A stretch of DNA of 64,000 nt, from the NCBI GenBank assembly GCA_030762175.1, contig CM060837.1, positions 8,202,001 to 8,266,000 on the forward strand. The letters run 5' to 3'. Positions 48,208 to 58,599 of this stretch are shown in pieces. The notes below the pieces were generated by a model, which was given only the letters and a program-made list of their open reading frames with translations, was not told the origin of the DNA and searched no databases. The translations under genes and the position numbers were made by a program. The stretch's first letter is position 1. Every line of letters starts with the position of its first letter. The DNA comes from Metallyticus violacea (Eukaryota > Arthropoda > Insecta > Mantodea > Metallyticidae).

Positions 48208-48214
48208 CGCCTTC

Positions 48215-48271
48215 ATGCAGTCGACGGTCACATTTCCGACGTCCGCCGAGGCTGTAGCGTTGCATTGTTGA
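48215..48271 (+). CDS. Upstream ORF (18 codons) in the peptide gene's leader
   Basis: If transcription starts at about 48205, the first AUG of the mRNA is at 48215. It opens a frame MQSTVTFPTSAEAVALHC that stops at 48271, 120 nt before the main ATG. There is no other AUG before 48392. Any translation control is inference. Confidence 0.35.
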   Translation: MQSTVTFPTSAEAVALHC

Positions 48272-48391
48272 GCTCAGAAACAGCGCTTTCCCAGTTTATC
48301 TCGCTTTAACCTCAAAGCACTGCCACTTTCTTCTGTTACAAAGTGCGGTCTCATCTTGTGCCATATTCCTCTGCGGTTGCTTGTGGTGAAC

Positions 48392-48646
48392 ATGTTGCTA
48401 CGTCACTCTGCGGTCCTCTTCTTTGCAATTTTGTTTCTCGCGTGTATACTGATGGACGTCGACGCTAAGGCGTTCTGGTTCGATCTCTTCGGCGGTGCAT
48501 CTAGCAACAGGAACCAGCCGAGTCGCGGATCCGGCAACCGACAGAGCAGAAATCGATACCGGGAGATATGTCGCACTATCAATCCTGACAACTATGCCTT
48601 CCCAGGACGAGCTCCTTATCCCGCTGCGCCGCTCTGTCCTTACTGA
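48392..48646 (+). CDS. Small secreted arginine-rich peptide, 84 residues, unknown family
   Basis: The start is the first ATG after the short upstream ORF; the frame's upstream extension has no ATG. Residues 1-25 form a clear signal peptide: MLLRHS, a hydrophobic core VLFFAILFLACIL, and a cleavage-type end VDA before Lys26. The predicted mature peptide has 59 residues: an aromatic start AFWFDLFGG, a basic Gly/Ser/Asn/Arg stretch (about 8 Arg, net positive), and a C-terminal block RYREICRTINPDNYAFPGRA ending PLCPY. Its only mature cysteines (60 and 82) could form one disulphide closing a proline/tyrosine-rich loop. No dibasic processing site is seen. GC-rich codon use contrasts with the surrounding repeats, and there is a proper promoter, so I infer a host gene. 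A splice donor-like CAG|gtaaac follows the stop at 48660/48661, suggesting a 3' UTR intron. Function unknown; a hormone-like, antimicrobial or structural secreted peptide are all possible. Confidence 0.7.
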   Translation: MLLRHSAVLFFAILFLACILMDVDAKAFWFDLFGGASSNRNQPSRGSGNRQSRNRYREICRTINPDNYAFPGRAPYPAAPLCPY

Positions 48647-48812
48647 GCAACTTAAACAGGTAAACTATACAGCTCATTACCAGGGCCCGGATTGTTGCAC
48701 TTTTATAAATTCTGAACTACGTTTTTAACATGTTAAGTTTTTTCTAACCCTTTTAGGGCATTTTTTAAGGTAAAGTAGAATAGAAACATCGAAATAAGTA
48801 TATGACATTATA

Positions 48813-49515
48813 CAGAGCGTGCCAAAAATGTATACACACTTCAAGCAAAGAAAAAACTGTGTTAACATAACAAAACTGAATTCACACAAACAGAAAATGA
48901 TGAGCACTAATCATCTTAGACAACAGTTGCTCAAAATGCCCACCATCGTCGTCGATACACTTCTGAGTACGTTGAACTATTGATTGAGTAACGTTTGCGA
49001 AAGTGTCCTCAGCGATTGCAGCACATGCCGTTTCAATTTCTTCCCTAAATGCTGCCAGTGTAGCTGGTCTGTCCAGATCTGCCTTGTGAACATCGCATAC
49101 GGTACCATGAGTCTCCAATTTGTTTCGAATGTGTGCAATTGTTACTCGCGTTGGCGGTTCTGTTCTGTACACACGTCTACATCGCCTTTGAACTTCAACA
49201 ACATTCTCGGTTTTCTAATACCAATTCAAAATTGCTTTCCGCTGTTCATACGATAATCTTGGCTCCATTTTGTTGTAGCAACGCTAGCATAACGTAGTGT
49301 GAGTCACAACTATTTACAGAACATCATACGATAATCTTGGTTTCATTTGTTCATTGTTGATTTACTTGTCACGTAGCAATGCTATCATAATGTATGTGAG
49401 TCACATCTGTTTGCAAAACATCATACTACACATTTCTGTTATTTTCGGTCCAACGTTGAAATATATTAAATAGATATCCACTGTGAAAGTGTGTATATAT
49501 TTTTGGCACCCTCGG
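48813..49515 (-). mobile_element. Mariner-like family A, copy c
   Basis: TA-flanked ends cagAGCGTGCCAAAAATGTA and GGCACCCTCgg. On the minus strand it reads YRTEPPTRVTIAHIRNKLET (N-terminal) joined to PATLAAFREEIETACAAIAE and GGHFEQLL (C-terminal). The catalytic centre is missing; the break point differs from copy a. It lies ~150 bp past the peptide gene's likely exon end. Confidence 0.88.
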
Positions 49516-49724
49516 TATATGAATTTAATTTTACTTTCAATGTTCTAAAACACAAAATTATAAGAATACTTAAATTTTCCCAAGTCTTTTTAATGTCCTG
49601 GGACTGCATTTTTAAAAAGTTTTAAAGCTTCGTCATTTTTAAAGTTGTAAAGCACTAAACTTAACCAGAACATTTTAAAATTATTTGGGTTACTGCTACA
49701 CTGCACTATTAACTACACTCCTAG

Positions 49725-51430
49725 GTTTTCTACGGTGAAACATTTTCTGTTGTCTTAAAAACTGTTCTCTCAACACAGCATAAAGTCATCAGTGCAAATT
49801 TCAATAAAGCCACTGCTGCTGATCCCCACGGTACAATGTCTGAAATTTGCTCCCCCTGAAGAACAGCAGATAAATTTTTCATTGTTGCAAGTCCTGGGTT
49901 CTGCTGCAGAATCTTGGTGAGCTTCAAAGAACAGGCTCAATTTCTGGACCTGATATTTCTTTCTTTGAAACTGGGTCAATGATTCCCGTTGCGTCTTTTA
50001 GTGGTAAAAATGCGGATTCCAAACGTTGGATAGCTGCAGGAAGATCTTAATAAAGGAAGTGAAGTGGTTTTGTTCTTAATGTGAAGAACGGTTTTAGCCT
50101 TTACTATGCAGGCTGCTTTGTTAACGTCAAACGTGTCTATAACACCCTTGCTGTGTTCAAAATAGTTGGTACAGTAGATGCAGCAAAACACCCCAGTGTG
50201 TGACGATGAGTTCTGGTGACAGAGGTATTTGTAGTAGCTTTTCCTTGAAATCTGAGTGAGACTGGAAGCTTTCAGAAATGCTTTCTTCACGGATGAAATA
50301 ATGTTGTTCACTCTTGGGAAATTGTTTCTAACCTCTTCAGCCAATCGGTGTAAGCCGTGAGCAAGGCAGGTGTTATGCAGCATGTTAGAGTAGAACATTT
50401 TCAATGTTTTCCCCGTCTTGATTATGTAGACAGCACTGTCGGTCCTGGTGGTGTAGTGGTTACCATACTTGCTTCCAACACCCAAGAACGCGGGTTCGAA
50501 CCCGGCCAGGATCGATGGATTTTTTTCGGGCGTAAAAATCGTAAGTATGGCTTCCTTCGGAAGGGAAGTAAAGCCATGGGTCTCGTGTCGTACATTTACG
50601 GCACGAAAAAGAACCTCAAGCCTGAAAGAGAGGCCTCTGAGCAAAATTTGTCGGCCGTTTCACGCCCTGAGTTGAATGGGACGCTGATGACCTGAGCTGT
50701 TAAAGAGCGTCCATAAATAAATTAATAAAAAAAAAAACAAACAAACAAAAAACAAGCAGTAGAAATTTACCATTATAGTTTTCCGATGGCCATAGAATGC
50801 ACAAAGCATTTCTGATGATGCAGGTTATGGTGCTGTGGATCGTTTTATCCAGCATCTTGCATAATATGAGGCGGGTTTACCAAGTTCTGTGGGGCCTAAC
50901 TTACCCACCACGACGTTATCAATGAAACGGCCGGTGGCCTCAACTACTGAAAGTCAGATGTTACAGTCCTGTAGTCCTGTTCTGATGAAGTCAATCTTTT
51001 TCTCGTATAGTTGGTGCAACTATTTTCCCTTAAAGTTGATTTGCCTGGTTTCTTTCGGCCAATGATGTCTTGATGTTGAATTCTGGGTTCTGTACCACAT
51101 GCCATGGCACATTTACTGATTCAAGCCCCTCACATAAACCTGGATTTTAAAAATGTCTCTTGAAGAGCCAGAAAAACCTGAAATTAGTGATTGGAACTAG
51201 TTCCTTTGTTTCCTCTCAGTGCTGCTGACATGTCCTGCATACTCTTTATGCTGCAGATCACGGCTCAGTCATTGGGGTATTTGCCGATCCACTGTCTAAT
51301 CAACCTACTTTTAGAAACCTTTCCTTTTGCAATCTTGCTATGGCTAAACTGGGAGTGTAGGCTTCTCAATAATGCCTTCAGTTTGCTTCCAAATAAGAAT
51401 TCATCCGACAGCATTCTTTAACAGACCGAC
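49725..51430 (-). mobile_element. hAT transposon relic, interrupted by SINE1
   Basis: On the minus strand: AVYIIKTGKTLKMFYSNMLH and NTCLAHGLHRLAEEVRNNFP, then VNNIISSVKKAFLKASSLTQ at 50410-50230, and near the end ILQQNPGLATMKNLSAVLQG followed by a decayed C-terminal dimerisation block (49900-49740). These are the same protein blocks as the 9.9-kb relic. Sequence beyond the SINE (50755-51430) continues it in poorer condition. Confidence 0.75.
50439..50753 (+). mobile_element. SINE1 copy inside the hAT relic
   Basis: Well-preserved head TCCTGGTGGTGTAGTGGTTA, box B GGTTCGAACCCGG, complete body and an A-rich tail with CAAA repeats. It splits the hAT frame just before AVYIIK, opposite in orientation. 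Confidence 0.92.
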
Positions 51431-51789
51431 TTTAACGTTACTGATAATAAACAAAAGACGTCTGTTCGATAATCATTTGAGAAAAACAACGCTGAACGTG
51501 AATGACAATGGTATTGCGAAATTATATTCAGTTTGCTTCTAAAAAAAAGTTAATTTCGCCAATGCTTTTAACATACGACAATTATGCTATTACATATTTG
51601 AATACAATGATTTGTCTTTGAGCTTCGTCAAGATGCACATTGTTGGCTAACTTTTTAAAAGTAATTTTATCGTAAACATTATTAAATTTAATTTTAAAAT
51701 TAATTACATTTAAAAACCATTTTATTTAACTTTCAGCTTTTAAACGACGTTTTTAGTCATTTTTAGGTTTTATGTCCTTTAGTAATTTT
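51431..51789. other. Intergenic, nothing recognised
   Basis: AT-rich gap between the hAT relic and SINE3. Confidence 0.5.
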
Positions 51790-52125
51790 GAAGTTAACGT
51801 GAATCCCTTCTATAGCCTTTCACAGCCCCATATGAGCCTTAGCTTACCGTGACGACCACTGCACCCTCTACCTCCATCATATGATATTAATAGAGAGTAG
51901 TATTGCAGGGGGGTGTGATCAGCACGCCGCATCCAGCCGATCGCTTTATTGCGGCTTACTAGATCGAAGATCGCCCCCTCTCTATCAGGCAGCTACCCAA
52001 TTGTCCTCACGAGGCTGGGTGGACCCCGTTCCAGACCTTCCTAACTTATAAACATTTCTAATTAGGTGCCAGAAATCGAACCCGGGCCTTCGGCCGGCAT
52101 TCAGCAACGCTGACCACTTGACCAA
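51790..52125 (-). mobile_element. SINE3 copy
   Basis: On the minus strand the head is better preserved than at 45.8 kb: TTGGTCAAGTGGTCAGCGTT (box A) and GGGTTCGATTTCTGG (box B). The body shares ggaaggtctggaac and gcctgatagagaggg. A TTTA run lies on its 5' side. Confidence 0.8.
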
Positions 52126-52139
52126 GGATTTATTTATTT

Positions 52140-52560
52140 ATTTATTTATTTAGTTGACGCCATCTGCCGGAAAGGCGATGGCCCAGTGTTTTGGGAGAGC
52201 GCGGGTATGATTTTGGAAAGAGGACACACAGTGACCGCTGACCGATACTGCAAGTTTCGCTGGGACATCGTCAACCATCCTCCTTACAACCCGGACCTCG
52301 CTCCAAGCGACTTTCATCTTTTTCCTCACTTAAACGAGCACCTAGGAGGCCAAGATTCGCTTCAGACAAGTAGGTGAAACAATTCGCGACAACGTGGCTG
52401 AACGCGCAAGAACAAGAGTTTTGCCACGAGAGAATGTTCAAACTCATCCCACGAAGCGACAAGAGCATAAGGAAACTATGTCGAAAAATAAGCTAATGTA
52501 TCATTGGCTGTGTTAGTTGTATGAAATAAAATGTACACGTTTCACTGCGGGTTTTGTAAC
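52140..52560 (+). mobile_element. Mariner transposase C-terminal fragment
   Basis: It reads FRWDIVNHPPYNPDLAPSDF, then HLFPHLNEHLGG, followed by broken C-terminal blocks and a TIR-like end near ctttgtatata. The N-terminal and first catalytic parts are absent. Confidence 0.75.
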
Positions 52561-52814
52561 CTTAGTTTCTGATCACCCTTTGTATATATATATATATAGT
52601 CATCTTAGTGCAAGTATTCTGATTTTAAATACATATTTTTGATGTGAAATTATTTACGATGATGATTTGATAAGTAAATTGGTTTTCATACCAACAGAGG
52701 GCAACAGCAATGTCTCTATACCTAGTCATACATTTTTCTTGCTATTCTGCGGTCTCAAGTCATTTGATGTTAATTCATTGATGGCAGTTGCTTAAATTTA
52801 CGTTTTTTGAATAC

Positions 52815-53115
52815 AATGAAAAAAGATAAGATTGGAATTATGGTGCGATTCAATTCTGTATATTCTGGGAGAGAAAACAGCAAAGGACATTCAAGAGAGG
52901 ATGTGTCCCATATTGAGTGATTTATGCCCTTCCTATGCAAACAAACATCGAAGAGTCACCACCTCCTGGAGCTCCAAAATCAGACGTGAGGCCAGAAAGC
53001 ATCGATAAAGTCAATGATATAGTTTTGACTGGCAAATGAATGAAAGTACGCGAGTTAGCAGAGGCTACGGGCATCTCAACTAGGCGGGTCTACTTTGTGA
53101 TGACATCAGAAACAC
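52815..53115 (+). mobile_element. Mariner transposase N-terminal fragment
   Basis: Across one frame change it reads ILGEKTAKDIQERMCPILSD (first HTH) and VNDIVLTGK then MKVRELAEATGISTRRVYFV (second HTH). Nothing of the catalytic domain follows. It is a different subfamily from the 52.2-kb fragment or an unlinked piece of it. Confidence 0.7.
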
Positions 53116-54049
53116 GCCTTGAGCTCCCTCCGTCGAATCTCTGCAGCTTTTCTTCACATCATTCGAAGGTGCGCTTTTGTGCCTCTGTCCTCCCAACGAG
53201 GGGAAACCTTCCTGATACGATGCAGGAGATCCAATCTAGAAAGCTGCCTTGGTGGCCTCAACTGTTAGGTTATTGTTCTCGCATGCCATTTTTTTCCGCC
53301 CCGACAATGTTGTAATTTCCTAATTCATTTCTATTTTACTTATGATGTCACTGTATCGATAGAGATTATTTAGTTCGTTTGTTTGTATGTTGTTGTTATT
53401 CTTTTTGGCCAAAATGAATTTACCGCAAGAAATTTTAGCCCAAGCTGAAAGGCTGAATTGCCACTAATTGGTGGGAAATTATACTATCAGAAAGAATGAT
53501 GCAGGTTTATACAGTAAAAATATTAAAGATATTTCAGAGCCTCTAGTGTTGGCATACATTTCAGAATAGATAAGTGTTGTCAAATTCTATTAATTCATTT
53601 GGTAGCTATTATTAACTTACTAATTTATTATTAATTCTGTAATGAAAATGAAATATTGATTCTATTTTCAGTATTACATAAATGTTTCCATATTACGTAT
53701 TATTGTAAAATAGTACCCATTATAATGGTATTTTAGAAATAAAAGGATTTAATGCAGCAATTGTTACTATGGTCTGTTCGTCAAAAGTTTATAGTGGATG
53801 CCAATAAAAGCATGTGGTGTAAATTATTTTGATTGGTTAGTCAGCCTCTTTATTCCCAATTAGCTAGCGAGATAGTATCCCTTAATATTATTAATTTGTT
53901 AGAATATTTGTACAACTTTCTTTTAGCGAATTCTGAAGGAATTTAGATATTACGGTTGTACTCAGGAAACAGTTTTTAAAAAAATGTTTCAAACCTCTAT
54001 CGATTCTACCTACTAGGACGGAAAATGACAATGACAATGGAAAAAAATC

Positions 54050-54087
<38 letters not shown>

Positions 54088-54088
<1 letters not shown>

Positions 54089-54825
54089 TACTTCAAGCAA
54101 AGAAAAAACTGTGTTAACATGACAAAACTGAATTCACACAAACAGAAAATGATGAGCACTAATCATCTTAGACTTTTACAGTTACAACAGTTGCTCAAAA
54201 TGCCCCCATAGGCGTCGATATACTTCTGAGTACGTTGAACTACTGATTGAGCAAAGTGTTCTCAGCGATTGCAGCACATGCCGTTTCAATTTCTTCCCGA
54301 AGTGCTGTCAGTGTACCTGGTTTTCTACGATATACAACATCCTTAAGAGTTCCCCATAGGTAGAAGTACAACGGAGTTAGATCCGGAGAACGCGGCGGAA
54401 ACTCAATCAGACTTCTTTCTTCGTCCTACCCAGTGACTTGGATCCAGTGCGCGGGGCTTGTTGCTGTGCGAGGTGTCCCAGATCTGCCCTTGTCAACATC
54501 GCATACGGTACCTGGAGTCTCAAATTTGTCTCGAATGCCTGCAATTGTTACTCACATTGGCGGTTCTGTTGTGTACACACATCTCCATTGTCTTTGAACT
54601 TCAACAACATTCTCGGTTTTCCAATACCACTTCAAAATTGCTTTCCGTTGTTCAAACGATAATCTTAGCTTCATTTTGTCGTAGCAACGCTATCATAACG
54701 TAATGTGAGCCATATCTGTTGACAGAACATCATACTACACATTTCTGTTGTTTTTCGGTTCAACTTTGAAATATATTAAGTAGATATCTGCTGTGAAAGT
54801 GAGTATACATTTTTGGCCCGCTCAG
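54088..54825 (-). mobile_element. Mariner-like family A, copy d, one end lost
   Basis: The right end is present (tttttGGCCCGCTCag next to TA). The left inverted repeat is missing and (GT)n abuts the internal sequence at ttcaagcaaagaaaa. On the minus strand it carries the FEQ-type N-terminus and the PATLAAL-like C-terminal region in fragments, as in copies a-c. Confidence 0.85.
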
Positions 54826-55910
54826 TATGTGTCTGTTAACGCTGTCACAATTTCTGTTTTCCTCAACGAAACTCAGCATATAACCATCGTAGATTTTGTT
54901 AACAAGCAAAATTGAACCATTGGCAGTGGGGGTTAACCTAAAGAGAAAACATTTTAAATAAAATTAAAATATCTTTAGAGGGCGCAATTTTTTTCTCAAC
55001 GAAACTCGGTATATTTGATTAAAATAAATTAATAAAAATAGTTTCTGAAAATTAGGGCAATCAAGCTATTAGGAGTGTGGGAATACATGAGTTAAAGAGA
55101 AATTTAAAAATCATTCTAGCGGCCGCAATTTTCGTTTTTTCTCAACTAAACTGGTATAGGACATTGAAACAAAATAGGAATAATAGTTTCCAAAAATCTG
55201 TGAAATCAAATTATTAGGAGTGAGCGTTTTACCTGAAGCCCAAAATTTAAAAAGCGCTCTAGTGACACGAATATTTGTTTCTTCACAACAAAATCCGGCA
55301 TATGCCATATAAATAAATATTTTTAAAAAAACTTCTGAAAAATAGGAAAATCGAACCATTAGGAGTAAGGTGAACTTGTGAATCGAAAGTTAAAAACAGC
55401 TCTTGCGTTTAATTTTCTGTTATTTTAAAATAAAAGGATAAATTAATTCAGATATAAACTGTATTTATTACAGAATAATTTATATTTAACAAAAATATCG
55501 TTGTGAAGAGAGCAAATGTGGTATATCAATGTAATATGTGTTTGAGAATTATGTTTATATGTAAGAGAGCTCTGTAATAACCTTCCGAATTACACCTCGA
55601 AGCCAATGAAAATTGATGGAACTTTCGATTGTCTATTGTTGATTGTGTATATTTGCTTATTTCATTGTCATTTTTTAAGAATAATAACATAGTTTTGTTT
55701 AATTGAAACATATGAACATTTTCTTCTTAAACAAACCTTTCCGTTAATTCTCTGTTTTAGTGAATGTAAATATGATATCAAGGGCTCAAATGTAATCATG
55801 GTTATATTTAAAATGATTAAAAATACCCATACATGTAGCTTTGGCTATCAGTGGTCATATAATTCATTTAATTAATAATATAGCATTAATTTTTGTGGTT
55901 TAATTTCAAC

Positions 55911-55931
55911 AACAACAACAACAACAACAAC

Positions 55932-55970
<39 letters not shown>
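55911..55970. repeat. (AAC)n(AAT)n microsatellite in RepX copy D
   Basis: Compound triplet run at the same place in the element as the (AAT)n run of copy A (21737-21800). Confidence 0.95.
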
Positions 55971-56910
55971 TTGATATTATTGTGATACTTAAAGATTGCA
56001 AGAATTCTAATTTTGTTCCCCTAATACCACACAGTAATACCATAACTTATTTTATTAATTAATAAGGCCATAATTTGTATTTTATATCCATTTTTAAAGT
56101 TATTCAACTTTTTGGTGAGGATTCTATTAGTTTACACAGCTCCTGCATGACGGACTTTTCTTTTTGCTACTTAATGGCGCGAAAGAAGCATTTTATTACA
56201 TTCAGAGATATTGATTCACATTTCTGCAAGGACTAAAATGATTAATGAAAAAATATGAATATAACAGACGATCAAACCATAAAAATAACCGCGTTTCATG
56301 TGGCCGTAAATTCCAATGTCAATAGCAACAAAGGGGAAATCAACAAAGTGGGAAACGCAGAGTAATATTTTACTATAAAATTACAATAATTAGACAATAA
56401 TGCCAAAACGTAACATTTACTTAACGATTATGACCAACAACAAAAACTGTTTATAGTTCTAGTATACATAAAAAGTTATTAATGTTCATTCTAGACATAT
56501 TCTAATATTTTTAAATATAAGTCATTTAGGCATATTCATTGACATTCAACTGTTAATTTCTTGAAATCCGAACACAAAATATGTATGCAGTAACTGGAAA
56601 AAGTATAAATTCATTCAGCATTAATGTTCTATGTAATCCGTTCCGATATTCATAGCGAAAGATGCGAGAATATTTTGAGTTACAAGATTCTGGCAACCAA
56701 AAGAGAAGTTTATTTAATAAGGCCGCCATAAATGATACTAAAGCAGAAACCCTTTAAATCAAGTATGCATGTAAAACAACACATACCAGCGATCAAATCT
56801 GGGGTATGCGGAGTTTCATTTCGTAGACAGATGGTGAAAGTTCCACACAAAAAAGTGGGCCTTTATATGGTCGACAAAAGAACTTTATGCTCGAAATACT
56901 AACAAAATAG

Positions 56911-57165
56911 GTGATAGTGACGGACTGGTTCAAGACCTGTGGTTCCATTGAATTTGGAGAAACTGTGTCTCTGACACAGAAGTACACTGTTCTTGGCCCA
57001 CTTCTGATTATTTATATTAACGTTTTGTCTATACTAACTAATGTAATTAAATGTTATGCAGCCCTAGTATTAAAACACGCTTCTTATGATACTATAAATC
57101 GTGCACAATTAGTCTATATCTCGCACTGGTGCCAGAAAAGTTACTTAGCAACTAGTATTTCATGA
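56911..57165 (+). mobile_element. Reverse transcriptase fragment of a LINE
   Basis: The frame includes TVLGPLLIIYINVLS at about 56986-57030, which matches the well-known RT block GSVLGPLLFxIYINDL, and ends at CYAALV where YADD would be expected. Only this part of the RT is recognisable. Confidence 0.5.
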
Positions 57166-57169
57166 AGTC

Positions 57170-58595
57170 ATCACCGCCTTTACAACACAATTTCAAACAA
57201 CGCAACAAAAAGGTAAAATCGTCGCCCTAACAAGCATACCAACATTCACACACGAGAATCTTTTTATTAAACAAATGTTCTGAAACTGCAACAGCAATGT
57301 AAGTTACTAATAATCATAAATTAACTTTAATTATATTGGAAATGCAATTAATTAATGGATTAATCACATCACAACTTTTCTCGATTAAAAATTAGTAATT
57401 TCTCTTATATTAATAGAAAACATCCTCAAGACAGGTCAAGCCAGTATAATTAGTCGCCATGTCTGTGTCTTACCGCACTGTTATCTTCAGCCGGTAACAG
57501 TCTAGGATTAACAGTAGACAAACGTACAGCTAGGGAGGAGTTTATCAGCTTTTTGGGCGAACCACCCTCTGAAACCGCCGCTAGTTAAAATTATACACCT
57601 GCAGATTTCTAGTAGCAATTTTAATTTTTAAAGCAAAATGTTATAAGCGAGAAAAATACTCAGAAGTTAAGGGTTAAAATTCACAGTTTACAACAACATT
57701 TTCGCTGTTGGCTTCATTTGAAAGTACATTTTACACACTTTCAATCGTGTATCTTAGATTTTTCGTGTTGCCCCTCATTCACGAGAGAGAGAGAAAAAAA
57801 TAGTTGTCTTTATTTATCCCTCATATACAACACGAAAGAAGAAAATGCTGTTTATAATCCACCTGCATGACATTACTGTCTGCAGATGTATGATTTATGA
57901 ATTAAATGTTCCAATGTTTGCACAAGCAGCTTTTACAAACACCTATGGGAGGTTTACAAAACATATTTATTCTTCATAAATAAATCTAAATTACATTTCT
58001 CCCATGCAATTAATATTTACTTAATAATGCTCAGGGTTTCCTTGTTAAGACCTTGCTTTTTCTTTGTTTAGTTTGCAAAACCAAATAAAATGCTAGAAGA
58101 GAACACAAATTAGTATTTCCTTAATAGCATTAGAATTTAAGGGCAGCTAAGTTAATCGTTTACATTTACGGTTGCTGTAATTGGTAAATCCTATGATTAT
58201 AATGTTTTCTGGATCAAACTTCAAGTTTATATTAAATATAATAATTATTGATCTGAAACATTGTTGCTGTGGTTCTCTAATTAGTCCTTTCTTACATATT
58301 TACTTTGCTTCTTTTTTCTCTATTTCTTTCCTCTTTCTCTTTCGTTCTGTTATTCTCTCTCTTTCCTTTATTCACTTTCTTTCTTTCTTATTTGTTTTAA
58401 AAATCGGAAAACTCATGGAACCTAACAGATTACGTGATAATTTAAATTCCTGTTACTGATAATGAATTTTTGTGCTATTTTCTGTACTAAATACATAAGA
58501 CACAACACAAAGCTTGTCAAGGTGTCAAGATAAATGCACGCTGCAGTTTCACAGAAATGTTGGATTTCTTGTTCCTTCTAATGACACAAAAATAG
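57170..58595. other. AT-rich region, one GC-richer patch, no gene recognised
   Basis: 57430-57600 is GC-richer than its surroundings and contains a minus-strand ATGGCGACTAATTATACTGG in good Kozak context at 57460. I cannot connect it to any downstream exon. The rest shows nothing recognisable, and the pyrimidine-rich frame at 58181-58459 is not a known protein. Confidence 0.4.
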
Positions 58596-58599
58596 CTTT

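Larger units (their letters stand above)
53772..56430 (-). repeat. RepX copy D, largest copy, with a nested mariner
   Basis: Blocks in order: ~175 bp (53772-53945) shared with 58600-58775; an edge block shared with copies A and C; (GT)n at 54057-54085; mariner copy d (54088-54825); the array of ~4-5 units (54835-55400); ~500 bp of unique sequence matching 21805-22320 inverted; (AAC)n(AAT)n at 55911-55970; ~170 bp matching 21570-21735 inverted; and a right part (56230-56430) shared with 58840-59000. No protein coding capacity. Confidence 0.75.

Noticed and set aside
48356..48391. Longer N-terminus for the secreted peptide
   Set aside because: The upstream in-frame stretch starts with TTG and not ATG; the first ATG is at 48392 and gives a standard signal peptide.
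58181..58459. 92-codon Phe/Ser/Leu-rich frame as a membrane protein
   Set aside because: It is a translation of a pyrimidine-rich tract; no other gene evidence.
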